Shown here piece after piece: positions 1 through 9,436 of a stretch of DNA of 64,000 nucleotides (its first letter is position 1; every line of letters starts with the position of its first letter). The stretch covers positions 1,741 through 65,740 of the forward strand of contig NZ_KE384505.1 in assembly GCF_000426185.1 (NCBI RefSeq), read 5' to 3'. A model generated the notes under the pieces. The model did not search any database and had not been told where the DNA came from. It was given only the letters and a program-made list of their open reading frames with translations. A program made the position numbers and the translations under genes. This DNA is from Cellulomonas sp. URHD0024. Its GTDB lineage: Bacteria; Actinomycetota; Actinomycetes; Actinomycetales; Cellulomonadaceae.

Positions 1-90
1 CCGGGAACTTCGGCGGCTCCGTACCGGCCACCGGGAACTCCGGCAGCACCACATCGGCCACCGGGAACTCCGGCGGCTGCGTACCGGCCA
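1..90. repeat. 30-bp tandem repeat, three copies
   Basis: Three head-to-tail 30-base units start at 1, 31 and 61, each beginning CCGGGAACTYCGGC. On the minus strand each unit codes ten residues of the type VAGTQPPEFP. The middle copy is the most divergent (VADVVLPEFP). The array touches the window edge, so more copies may lie outside. Confidence 0.75.
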
Positions 91-271
91 CCGGGGACTG
101 GGCCGGCCCCGGTGGGGTCGCCGGGGGCGGGGGCGTGGGCGTCGCCGTGGGCGTGGGCGGGGTCGCGGCGCGGTGCAGGCGCACCTCGGTCGGACGGGAG
201 GCTCGACGCGGTCGCGGCGCGCAGTCTGCACGACGTGGGGGACGCCGTGGTGTCGCGTTCTCGTCGTCCAT
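1..271 (-). CDS. Proline/threonine-rich repeat protein, N-terminal part (runs off window)
   Basis: This open frame reads leftward from an ATG at 271 and leaves the window still open, so only about 90 residues are seen. The start is preceded by a GAGGGGG ribosome site. The first residues are charged and Arg-rich (MDDENATPRRPPRR), then comes a Pro/Thr linker (about residues 42-65, mostly T, P and A), then a decapeptide repeat of the form VAGTQPPEFP, present three times with changes. Codons are strongly GC3-rich, as in real genes here. No domain or signal peptide is visible in the part present. A LexA-like box sits 37 bases upstream of the start, which suggests DNA-damage control and perhaps a repair or mutagenesis protein, but the function cannot be named. 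Confidence 0.5.
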   Translation of the reverse strand, partial: MDDENATPRRPPRRADCAPRPRRASRPTEVRLHRAATPPTPTATPTPPPPATPPGPAQSPVAGTQPPEFPVADVVLPEFPVAGTEPPKFP

Positions 272-307
272 CGTCGCCACCCCCTCTTGTCCTGGCCGAG
301 CGTCCGT

Positions 308-323
308 TCGAACAAGTGTACGA
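308..323. promoter_or_regulatory. LexA (SOS)-like operator
   Basis: TCGAACAAGTGTACGA matches the actinobacterial/Bacillus-type SOS box TCGAAC-N4-GTTCGA with one mismatch in the right arm. It lies 37 bases upstream of the minus-strand start at 271, a normal operator position. The match is by eye only. Confidence 0.5.
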
Positions 324-638
324 TCGAGCACCGACACGCCACCGTCCACCAGCACGATCTGTGGACAGCAACCCAGCACGGCCTTCGGAGAACGCAGCAC
401 GGCCCTGCGGACAACCCGGCATGGCCGGTGGGGAAGGCAGGCAGGGTGGAGATGCAGGAGTGACAAGCCACGCAGAGGCCGCCGCCAAGCCGCTAGTCAG
501 TGCAGGCGATCGACGCGATCCACACGGCCCGCCAAGCGGTTCCGAGCGGCCTGGCAGGCGCAGATCCGGCGTCGTCTGCTAGGCGAGGACGCCCGCCTAC
601 GCACAGCGAGGACGAGGCACGGACCTGCGGCTGTGCCG
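324..638. other. Intergenic region without a convincing gene
   Basis: Short open frames exist on both strands, but none has a plausible ribosome site together with recognisable protein content. The stretch near 350-430 contains several imperfect copies of CAGCACGGCC. I see no terminator or RNA gene here. It separates the SOS-box gene from the 3' end of the immunity gene. Confidence 0.5.
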
Positions 639-1037
639 TCACTCGAAGTCGTCTTCGACCTCGCCTACATGGGGAGAAAGCAACGAATCGGGGTGTGGCG
701 TGACGGCACCGCGCTTCATTACCCACGTGACCCAGCGGTTCTGCTCGCCCGGGGCCTCGTCGTCGTGGACATGGAGGACGCCGTAGGACCACGGGGCAGC
801 GGCCGCGATGTCTCGAAAGGCGGCGATCACGGATTCCTGTCGGTGATTGCGAAAGCCCGCCAGCCACAGGTGGTACGAGCCGTTGACCACCCGCAGGTCG
901 GCGACCTGAAGCTCGTTGCGGACGGGAGGCAGTGCGGCCGCAACTGCGTCGTAGCCGCGCTGGGTCAGGCAGTAGCAGTCCTCGGTGTCCTCGTCGAGCG
1001 AGTCGAGCACGGTGGCCCAGCCGTGATATTCGAACAT
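639..1037 (-). CDS. Imm7-family immunity protein
   Basis: A 132-residue soluble protein. Its start, MFEYHGWATV, is the hallmark opening of immunity protein family 7, and the rest (a YHLWLAG..NHR block in the middle and HVHDDE near residues 92-98) fits that family's usual 130-140 residues. Imm7 proteins protect a cell against secreted polymorphic toxins. No toxin gene with an Rhs, WXG or LXG body lies beside it in this window, so it looks like an orphan immunity gene. The ATG at 1037 was chosen because homology begins exactly there; the longer open frame upstream is unlike the family. There is no clear ribosome site, but a -10-like GACACT ends 6 bases before the start, so it may be leaderless. 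Confidence 0.7.
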   Translation of the reverse strand: MFEYHGWATVLDSLDEDTEDCYCLTQRGYDAVAAALPPVRNELQVADLRVVNGSYHLWLAGFRNHRQESVIAAFRDIAAAAPWSYGVLHVHDDEAPGEQNRWVTWVMKRGAVTPHPDSLLSPHVGEVEDDFE

Positions 1038-1102
1038 GCGCCGAGTGTCGCAGCCTGAGGTAACCGAGGGGTGCCAGCACGCACTGCCGAGGCGCGAGCC
1101 CG

Positions 1103-2047
1103 CTAGCTGATCCCGCCCCAACGGCGCCACGCGTCGGCACTCAGGTTGGGGACGTTGGCGTCCTCGGGCGAGGGCCCCCGCACCAGGCGCCCGAGGACCC
1201 CTTCATCCTGCGCGCAGGCGCGGCCGACCACCGTCGCGAGGACGATGCCGAAGCTGAGCACGAACAGCCAGCTGATGTAGGTGAAGACGAGGCCCAGCAC
1301 ACCGAACTCCTCGGCGCCGGTGGTGAGCACGATCGGCAGGTAGATCCTGCCCACGCCGGCGAGCGCCGTCAGCGCGATCGACGTGAGGGCACCGGTGAAT
1401 GCGAGGGCCCGCAGCGAGATCGTGGCGCGCATGAGTACCCACGGGACATAGGTCCAGACGACGAACCAGATGCCGAGCCGGATCGCCACCTCGAGCGCGG
1501 TTCCCGCCGGTCGGTCGGCGAGGATGTTCTGGGTGAGCGCGAGGAGCGCGATCGCGACCATCACCGCGGCGATCGTCGCGATCCAGCGCCAGGCGGTGCG
1601 CAGGGGCGGCTTGGGCACCCGCCAGATCTTCAGGTACATGCGCTCGAGCGCGCGCGAGTACGCGGTCGCGCTGAAGAAGGCGACGAGGAAGCCGAAGAAC
1701 CCGACGCTGCTCGTCACCGTCGCCGAGTCCGGCAGGCTCCCGGCGAGCGTCGCCAGCACGTCGTCGGTCAGGCCGATCGCGTCGCCCAGGGTGCTGGCGA
1801 AGCTGTCCTTGTGAGGGCGCAGTGCGGTGACGACGATCATGATCGGCACCACGGACGTGAAGGCCTGGGCAGCGAGCGTCATGGCGCGGTCGAACGGCTC
1901 GATCGCCGTGGTACCGGTGACGATCCGGTCGATCAGGGTGCCCAGGGGTGTTCCGCGCATCCCGGCCCAGACTCTCTGGGCGCGGATCTTCAGCCGTGCG
2001 GCCAGGCGGAGCGCACGCAGCTTCCAGCGGTCGGACCGCGACGTCAC
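1103..2047 (-). CDS. YihY/virulence factor BrkB family membrane protein
   Basis: A 314-residue integral membrane protein with about six hydrophobic segments. Typical features of the YihY/UPF0761 family are visible: an N-terminal amphipathic part, the segment ALERMYLKIWRVPKPP after the second membrane stretch, and a C-terminal membrane bundle ending in a short polar tail. The molecular role of this family is not settled. The GTG start at 2047 shares four bases (GTGA) with the stop of the upstream hydrolase gene, so the two are translationally coupled. The longer open frame upstream lies over the hydrolase and is ignored. Confidence 0.8.
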   Translation of the reverse strand: MTSRSDRWKLRALRLAARLKIRAQRVWAGMRGTPLGTLIDRIVTGTTAIEPFDRAMTLAAQAFTSVVPIMIVVTALRPHKDSFASTLGDAIGLTDDVLATLAGSLPDSATVTSSVGFFGFLVAFFSATAYSRALERMYLKIWRVPKPPLRTAWRWIATIAAVMVAIALLALTQNILADRPAGTALEVAIRLGIWFVVWTYVPWVLMRATISLRALAFTGALTSIALTALAGVGRIYLPIVLTTGAEEFGVLGLVFTYISWLFVLSFGIVLATVVGRACAQDEGVLGRLVRGPSPEDANVPNLSADAWRRWGGIS

Positions 2048-3000
2048 GACAGTCGGGCGTCGAGGAAGGCGAGGACCTGTGAGGTGTAGAAGTCGCGTGC
2101 GGGGGCGGGGGACAGGGCCAGGTCGTGAGCACCGCCAGGAACCTCGACGAAGGTGACGTCCGCACCGAGCAGGGGCGCACGATCCTTGATCTGCTGGACA
2201 TCGAGCACGGAGTCGGTGGTGAGCAGGTCCGCGTGCCAGCGCGTATCGGGTCCTGACCGGTCGGATGCGAGCACCAGGACGGGCACGTCGATGGACAGCC
2301 CCGCCGCGACCCTCTTGTGGCCCCGTCGGACGGTGCGGCCAAGCCCGGCCCGTGCCGGGAACCCGCCGTGCGGCTTCCACGCCAGGTCGAACTCCCACTC
2401 GCCGCCGGACTCGTGGTGCAGGGCCTCCGTGTAGTGCCGGCTCAGCCTGCCGACGACGAGCTGCGGGGCGAGCTTTCCGACGACGTCGATCACCGAGGTC
2501 AGCACGGTCCGCTCGAACCAGTTCCCCCGCAGGTCCAGCCACGGACTGTTGAGCACGAGCGCGTCGATCCGCCCCTTCCCTGCGCGGGCGTCGGCCCACA
2601 ACGAGGTGACGAGGCCGCCCATCGAGTGGCCGAGCAGCACGACCTGCTCGTGGTCCGACCGCAGGAGTGCGATCGACGCGTCGATCTCCTCGGCGTAGAC
2701 CGCGAGGCTCGTCGTGAAGTTGACGGGCCTGCCTTCCTGGATGGACCGCCCGAAGTCGCGCAGGTCGAGCGCGTACAGGTCGTAGCCGGCGTCCGCGAGC
2801 GCGTGCGCGAACCCGGTCTGGAAGAAGTAGTCGACGAACCCGTGGACGTAGAGCACGGCCCGGCGTGGGGTCGGCCCGTCCGGGACGCGGTGCACGAGCG
2901 TGGCGACCGGCCCGGGCGTGCGCCCGTCGGGCCGCAGCTCCAGGGTCCGGGCCGTCCAGCCGTCTCCGAGGACGTCCGGGTGCTCCTGCGGCGAGGTCAT
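2044..3000 (-). CDS. Alpha/beta hydrolase (monoacylglycerol lipase/lysophospholipase-like)
   Basis: About 318 residues with the alpha/beta hydrolase fold: the oxyanion-hole region LYVHGFVDYFF, the nucleophile elbow GHSMGG near residues 125-130 (Ser nucleophile), and a C-terminal histidine in the segment VPGGAHDLALS. The set resembles serine aminopeptidase/monoglyceride lipase proteins (Hydrolase_4). No signal peptide is seen, so it is probably cytoplasmic. The ATG at 3000 is preferred; a GTG five codons earlier (3015) is possible, and neither has a strong ribosome site. It is divergent from the sigma factor gene and overlaps the BrkB-family gene by four bases. Confidence 0.8.
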   Translation of the reverse strand: MTSPQEHPDVLGDGWTARTLELRPDGRTPGPVATLVHRVPDGPTPRRAVLYVHGFVDYFFQTGFAHALADAGYDLYALDLRDFGRSIQEGRPVNFTTSLAVYAEEIDASIALLRSDHEQVVLLGHSMGGLVTSLWADARAGKGRIDALVLNSPWLDLRGNWFERTVLTSVIDVVGKLAPQLVVGRLSRHYTEALHHESGGEWEFDLAWKPHGGFPARAGLGRTVRRGHKRVAAGLSIDVPVLVLASDRSGPDTRWHADLLTTDSVLDVQQIKDRAPLLGADVTFVEVPGGAHDLALSPAPARDFYTSQVLAFLDARLS

Positions 3001-3070
3001 GGCTGATGGTGCCACGCCGGTCGCGTGAACTGCCTCACATCATGGGCACTGCGTGCCGATCAGAACGGGT

Positions 3071-3565
3071 ATGGACGCGCGCACCGACCGGGACCTCTGG
3101 TTGTCAGAGGATCGAGACGACGCGTCCGCGTTCGGGACGCTCTACGACAGGCACCACGAGGCGGTCCACCTCTACTGCTTCCGCCTGACCGGGTCCTGGG
3201 TCGCGGCTGAGGACCTGCTGCTCGCGACGTTCGTGCAGGTGTGGCGCCGACGGGCCGACCTGACACCGGCCGAGGAGAGCGCGCTGCCGATCCTGCTGCA
3301 CCTGGCGACCACCACCATGTCCCGCGGGCGACGGCTGATCCCCACGCAGCGGTCCGCCCAGGACAAGGGTGAGGCGGCCATGGGCGACGTGCTTCGTCGG
3401 ATCGCACACGTGCGGGGCCGGCAGCGGGAGATCCTCGAGCTGCATACGTTCGGCCGGCTGTCGGACGCCCAGATCGCGCACCTGCTCAGCATCCAGGAGT
3501 CGTCGGTCCGCTGGTCGTTGGACCGCACGCGGGGCCCGCTCGAGGAGCCGGTGATCTCGTCGTGA
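3071..3565 (+). CDS. ECF-type RNA polymerase sigma factor
   Basis: About 164 residues with sigma-70 region 2 near residues 17-50 (FGTLYDRHHEAVHLYCFRLT followed by a DLLLATFVQVWRR stretch) and a region 4 helix-turn-helix at the C terminus (residues 114-150, RQREILELHTFGRLSDAQIA). Region 2 is somewhat degenerate and the linker is short. The ATG at 3071 is used; a GTG at 3053 would add six residues. The next gene starts inside its stop codon (GTGA overlap), which is typical of a sigma factor with its regulator. Confidence 0.75.
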   Translation: MDARTDRDLWLSEDRDDASAFGTLYDRHHEAVHLYCFRLTGSWVAAEDLLLATFVQVWRRRADLTPAEESALPILLHLATTTMSRGRRLIPTQRSAQDKGEAAMGDVLRRIAHVRGRQREILELHTFGRLSDAQIAHLLSIQESSVRWSLDRTRGPLEEPVISS

Positions 3566-4050
3566 TCGACCTGCCGGAGGCTCGTGCACTGACCGCGGAA
3601 GAGAACCTGGCGGTGCGCGAGCAGCTGATGGCGATCATGCTCGCCGACCCGCCCCTGAGTGAGTCGCGGACGACCCGGCGACGCACGAGGCCGCTCGTCG
3701 CCGGCGCCCTGCTGGTGTGCCTCCTGGTCGGCGTGGGGCTGGCCGCCGCGGTGGCGATCACCTTCACCGCGGCTGGGCAGAGCGACTCGGCCGCGGTGGT
3801 CGTCGGCTCCGACATGCCCGACGTCCTCTACGGCGGGCGCCGCATCACGCAGGATGACCTCGTGGCACTGACCAAGGTCGGCCTCGGCACGTTCACCGTG
3901 GCCGACGTCGACACCCAGCGCGACCTGCACGCCACCCGCGCGTTCGACACGCTTCAGGAGCTCGACGCGTACTCGGCGGCCTACGTCGCCTGGCAGAAGG
4001 CGAAGGCCGACGGCGAGCGCGTCGAGGCGTGGGGCACGCTCCACCCGTAG
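3562..4050 (+). CDS. Single-pass membrane protein coupled to the ECF sigma factor
   Basis: A 162-residue protein with a cytosolic N-terminal ~47 residues, one membrane helix (about residues 48-72, [23 protein letters not shown]) and an extracytoplasmic C-terminal part. Its GTG start overlaps the sigma factor stop by four bases. Position and topology fit an anti-sigma factor, but the usual zinc-binding HxxxCxxC motif is absent and no known domain was recognised. The role as a sigma regulator is therefore inferred from context only. Confidence 0.65.
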   Translation: MIDLPEARALTAEENLAVREQLMAIMLADPPLSESRTTRRRTRPLVAGALLVCLLVGVGLAAAVAITFTAAGQSDSAAVVVGSDMPDVLYGGRRITQDDLVALTKVGLGTFTVADVDTQRDLHATRAFDTLQELDAYSAAYVAWQKAKADGERVEAWGTLHP

Positions 4051-4060
4051 GCACCACAGA

Positions 4061-4081
4061 GTTGAGCGGAATAGACTCAAC
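4061..4081. promoter_or_regulatory. HAIR element (HspR operator) upstream of clpB
   Basis: GTTGAGC and ACTCAAC are separated by seven bases, matching the HspR-associated inverted repeat CTTGAGT-N7-ACTCAAG of actinobacteria with small changes at the arm ends. It ends 45 bases before the clpB start. HspR with DnaK represses clpB and dnaK operons in Streptomyces and Mycobacterium, so heat-shock control is likely. Confidence 0.8.
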
Positions 4082-4126
4082 TTTCGACGTGGTTGCAACA
4101 GACGTCTCGACTCATCAGGAGGTCAT

Positions 4127-6724
<2,598 letters not shown>

Positions 6725-6738
6725 GGGTCCTCCTACGC

Positions 6739-6775
6739 CGAAGGCCCGGCCCACCTGACGGGGGCCGGGCCTTCG
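6739..6775. terminator. Bidirectional terminator between clpB and the GH3 gene
   Basis: A perfect 14-base stem (6739-6752 with 6762-6775) closes a nine-base loop, with the arm beginning CGAAGGCCCGG. It lies between two convergent genes, 14 bases after the clpB stop, so it probably serves both. No T-run follows, as is common in this GC-rich group. Confidence 0.8.
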
Positions 6776-6782
6776 CGCGTGC

Positions 6783-8555
6783 TCAGAGGGTCAGGCCGTG
6801 CCCGAACCTGAACAGCGGGTCCGCCGTGTCGAACGGGACGTCCTCTCGCGACGCCTCGACGGCCGCCATCGACCGCGGCAGGTCGAACGGCAGGCGCCCT
6901 CGGGACACCCCGGGGATGCTGAGGGCGTCGAGCAGCGGCGCGTCCGCGGCACCGAAGTCCACGACGACGGCGGCGGCCGTGTCCACGAACGGCGTGAGGA
7001 TCGCGGGTCGGTCGAGGTAGATCTCGACGATCGTCGGCACCTGCGCGCAGATCGCGTTGACCCGGTCGACCTCGGACGCCGGGAAGTCGAGCGAGCCGGC
7101 GTGGAACAACGCCTCGAACCCGTTGGACCGCTGCTCCCAGGGCGCCTTGAGCCGCAGGATCGCGACGTCCGCGTCGGCCGGGTCGTCCACGACGGTGCCG
7201 TGTCGGGAGACGTCGACACCCTCGGCGTAGATCCGCTGGCCGGCCCGCAGCGGCAGGACGCCGCCGTTGGTCAGCACCGTGATGCTGGCCGCCTGGGCAG
7301 CGAGGCCCGCGGCGACGAACGTCGGCTGGCCGACGATGGTCGAGGCGGCCTCGACGTCGACGTACCGGCGCTCGTCGAAGAGCCCCAGGACGAACTTCTC
7401 CCGCAGCAGTCGACGGACCGAGACGTCGATGCGCTCCTCCGATACGCGGCCGCTGCGCACCAGGGCCACGACGACCTCGGGGCATGACTCGCCGCCAAGC
7501 TGGTCGACGCCGGCGTCGAGGATCATCGCGACGCGGTCCTCGACGGACAGGTCCTCGACACCCCAGGCCCGGGCCGGGAACGGGGCGCCGAAGATCTCGG
7601 AGTCCGTCACCAGGCCCCAGTCGGTGCAGACGATCCCGTCGAAGCCGAGCTCGCCGCGCAGGAGCCCCTGGATGATCGGCGTGTTGAAGCCGAAACCGAC
7701 CTCGGGCACGCCTTCGAGGCCGATCGGCATGCCGTAGTACGGCATCATCTGCCGCGTCCCGGCTCGGAGCAGCTCCTTGAACGGCTCCAGGTGCTCCTCG
7801 AAGCGTCCGCCCGGGTAGACCTGCTCGCGGCCGTACGGGAAGTGCAGGTCCTCGCCGTCCTTCTGCGGCCCGCCGCCGGGGAAGTGCTTGGTCATCGTCG
7901 AGACGCTGTCCGGACCGAACGTGCCGCCCGCGAGCTCGCCCGTGCCCTGGAAGCCGTGCACGTACGCGGCCCCCATGCGTCCCGTGAGCGAGGCGTCCTC
8001 CCCGAACGTGCCGTTGGCCCGGGCCCAGCGCGGCTCGGTGGCCAGGTCGACCTGCGGGTGCAGCGCCGTGCGCAGGCCGACGGCCAGGTACTCCTGGCGC
8101 GCGATGTCGGCGTGCTGCTCCATGAGCCGCTCGTCGCGGGTGGCGGCCAGCCCCAGCGTCTCGGGCCACTGGCTGAAGGGGCCGGAGAGCAGCGAGGCCG
8201 CGGGGTTGTCGGTGAAGGCGTGCCGCGGGTCGGTCGCGACGGTGACCGGGATGCCGAGGCGGGTCCGCGCTGCCAGCTCCTGCAGGAGGTTGTGCCACCG
8301 CGCCATCTCCCGCGGCTCGCTCGGCACGCTCAGCACGTTGAAGTGCGTCATGTGCTTGACGGCCAGGTACTCGTCCGTGGACGGCGTGCCGAACCTGTTC
8401 TGGGCGTCGGCCAGCGCGCCGCCCTCGCCGATCGTGATCATCCCCTGGAACATCTGCCCGGCCTTCTCCTCCAGCGTCATGCGCTCGAGGAGGTCCTCGA
8501 CCCGGTCGTCGAGCGTGCGGGCCGTGTCGAAGTAGGGCTCGTCCGCGGGGGTCAT
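6783..8555 (-). CDS. Glycoside hydrolase family 3 (beta-glycosidase)
   Basis: A 590-residue GH3 enzyme with the N-terminal TIM-barrel (about residues 15-390) and the alpha/beta sandwich domain (about 410-590); it lacks a fibronectin-like tail. The catalytic nucleophile is Asp312 in GIVCTDWG, and the substrate-binding KHFPGGG motif is near residue 237. No signal peptide is present, so it is cytoplasmic. Likely activity is beta-glucosidase or a related exo-beta-glycosidase, but the exact sugar cannot be read. The ATG at 8555 overlaps the stop of a 15-codon leader peptide (ATGA). A probable TetR operator lies at 8661-8677, and the regulator gene is divergent. Confidence 0.88.
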   Translation of the reverse strand: MTPADEPYFDTARTLDDRVEDLLERMTLEEKAGQMFQGMITIGEGGALADAQNRFGTPSTDEYLAVKHMTHFNVLSVPSEPREMARWHNLLQELAARTRLGIPVTVATDPRHAFTDNPAASLLSGPFSQWPETLGLAATRDERLMEQHADIARQEYLAVGLRTALHPQVDLATEPRWARANGTFGEDASLTGRMGAAYVHGFQGTGELAGGTFGPDSVSTMTKHFPGGGPQKDGEDLHFPYGREQVYPGGRFEEHLEPFKELLRAGTRQMMPYYGMPIGLEGVPEVGFGFNTPIIQGLLRGELGFDGIVCTDWGLVTDSEIFGAPFPARAWGVEDLSVEDRVAMILDAGVDQLGGESCPEVVVALVRSGRVSEERIDVSVRRLLREKFVLGLFDERRYVDVEAASTIVGQPTFVAAGLAAQAASITVLTNGGVLPLRAGQRIYAEGVDVSRHGTVVDDPADADVAILRLKAPWEQRSNGFEALFHAGSLDFPASEVDRVNAICAQVPTIVEIYLDRPAILTPFVDTAAAVVVDFGAADAPLLDALSIPGVSRGRLPFDLPRSMAAVEASREDVPFDTADPLFRFGHGLTL

Positions 8556-8599
8556 GATGCGGTCGCTTCTGCTCGGGTCGGCTCCTGTGAGACGGACAT
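8552..8599 (-). CDS. Short leader peptide upstream of the GH3 gene
   Basis: A 15-codon frame (MSVSQEPTRAEATAS) has a good AGGAG ribosome site seven bases before its ATG at 8599. Its TGA overlaps the GH3 ATG in the form ATGA. The GH3 gene itself has no clear ribosome site, so ribosomes may reach it by finishing the leader (translational coupling). The peptide has no rare-codon run that would suggest classical attenuation. Confidence 0.5.
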   Translation of the reverse strand: MSVSQEPTRAEATAS

Positions 8600-8660
8600 G
8601 CGTCGACTCCTGTGTCGGACGGGGTCGGCGGTTGGATCCCGACCATGCGGTAAGGCCAGG

Positions 8661-8677
8661 TTACCACCTGGTCGGGA
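8661..8677. promoter_or_regulatory. Probable TetR operator, copy 1
   Basis: TTACCACCTGGTCGGGA lies between the divergent GH3 (leader start 8599) and tetR-family (start 8705) genes. Its core TTACCA-CC-TGGT is an inverted repeat. Sixteen of 17 bases recur at 11728-11744 upstream of the second GH3 gene, so both genes probably answer to the same repressor. An overlapping repeat CCAGGT-N4-ACCTGG spans 8656-8671. Confidence 0.6.
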
Positions 8678-8704
8678 TTCGCGAACGGTGCGATCCTGTC
8701 CGTC

Positions 8705-9322
8705 ATGACGACCACCACCGGTGCGCGCGGCAGCTACGCCAAGGGCCGCGCGACGCGCGAGGAGATCCTCGACTCCGCGATGCAGCTGTTCGGAGAGGTC
8801 GGCTACAACACCGCGTCGCTGCGTGAGGTCTCCGCTCGCGTCGGCATCTCGCACCCCGGCCTGCTGCACCACTTCCCCAGCAAGGCCGCGCTGCTGGAGG
8901 CCGTGCTCGTTCGTCGCGACGAGATCGACGGTGCCGCGCTCCAGGCCGACCTCGACGCGGGGATGGACTTCTTCGACGCCCTGGTCCGGATCGTCGAACG
9001 CAACGCCGCCCGACCCGGGATCGTCGAGCTCTTCGCGACCCTCTCCGCCGAGGCCACGTCCGCCGAGCACCCGGCGCACCGCTACTTCCAGGACCGCTAC
9101 CGGGCGATCGTCGCCAACGCGGTCGGTGCCTTCGAGCAGCGGCGCGACGAGGGCCGGCTCCAGGAGGGCGTCGAGCCCGCCACGGCCGCACGACTCCTCG
9201 TGGCCGTGATGGACGGCCTGCAGGTCCAGTTCCTCCTGGAGAGCGACACCCCGCAGACCCGCGTCGACATGGCCGCCGCACTCCGCCAACAGATCACGGC
9301 GCTCGTCCGGCCGAAGCCCTGA
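8705..9322 (+). CDS. TetR-family transcriptional regulator
   Basis: A 205-residue repressor with a typical N-terminal TetR helix-turn-helix (about residues 17-63: REEILDSAMQLFGEVGYNTAS, then VSARVGISHPGLLHHFPSK) and an all-helical ligand domain. It is divergent from one GH3 gene and convergent with the other, and a shared palindrome sits upstream of both. It is therefore the likely local repressor of the two glycosidases and of itself. The effector is unknown; a sugar or aglycone released from oligosaccharides is a guess. Confidence 0.85.
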   Translation: MTTTTGARGSYAKGRATREEILDSAMQLFGEVGYNTASLREVSARVGISHPGLLHHFPSKAALLEAVLVRRDEIDGAALQADLDAGMDFFDALVRIVERNAARPGIVELFATLSAEATSAEHPAHRYFQDRYRAIVANAVGAFEQRRDEGRLQEGVEPATAARLLVAVMDGLQVQFLLESDTPQTRVDMAAALRQQITALVRPKP

Positions 9323-9349
9323 CCGCCACCTCAGCACCCGCCCGGCCCG

Positions 9350-9417
9350 CGAGTTCGTGCGTCTGAGCTGAGTTCGTACGTTGGAACGCACGAACTCGAC
9401 TCAGACGCACGAACTCG
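9350..9417. repeat. Large nested inverted repeat between convergent genes
   Basis: Outer arms 9350-9367 and 9400-9417 (CGAGTTCGTGCGTCTGAG and its complement) are perfect over 18 bases. Inside them a second inverted repeat pairs 9370-9377 with 9390-9397 (GAGTTCGT/ACGAACTC). All four arms share GAGTTCGT. It lies between the tetR-family gene and the second GH3 gene, so it can act as a two-way terminator, but its size and internal repetition suggest a dispersed repeat family. Confidence 0.7.
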
Positions 9418-9436
9418 GCGACAGGTGGGGGCGAGG

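Noticed and set aside
300..330. GTTCGAAC as part of a tRNA T-arm
   Set aside because: No acceptor or anticodon stems can be formed around it; the SOS-box reading fits better.
350..430. TGTGGACA and GCGGACAA as DnaA boxes of an origin
   Set aside because: Only isolated weak matches, with no AT-rich region or dnaA/dnaN genes nearby.
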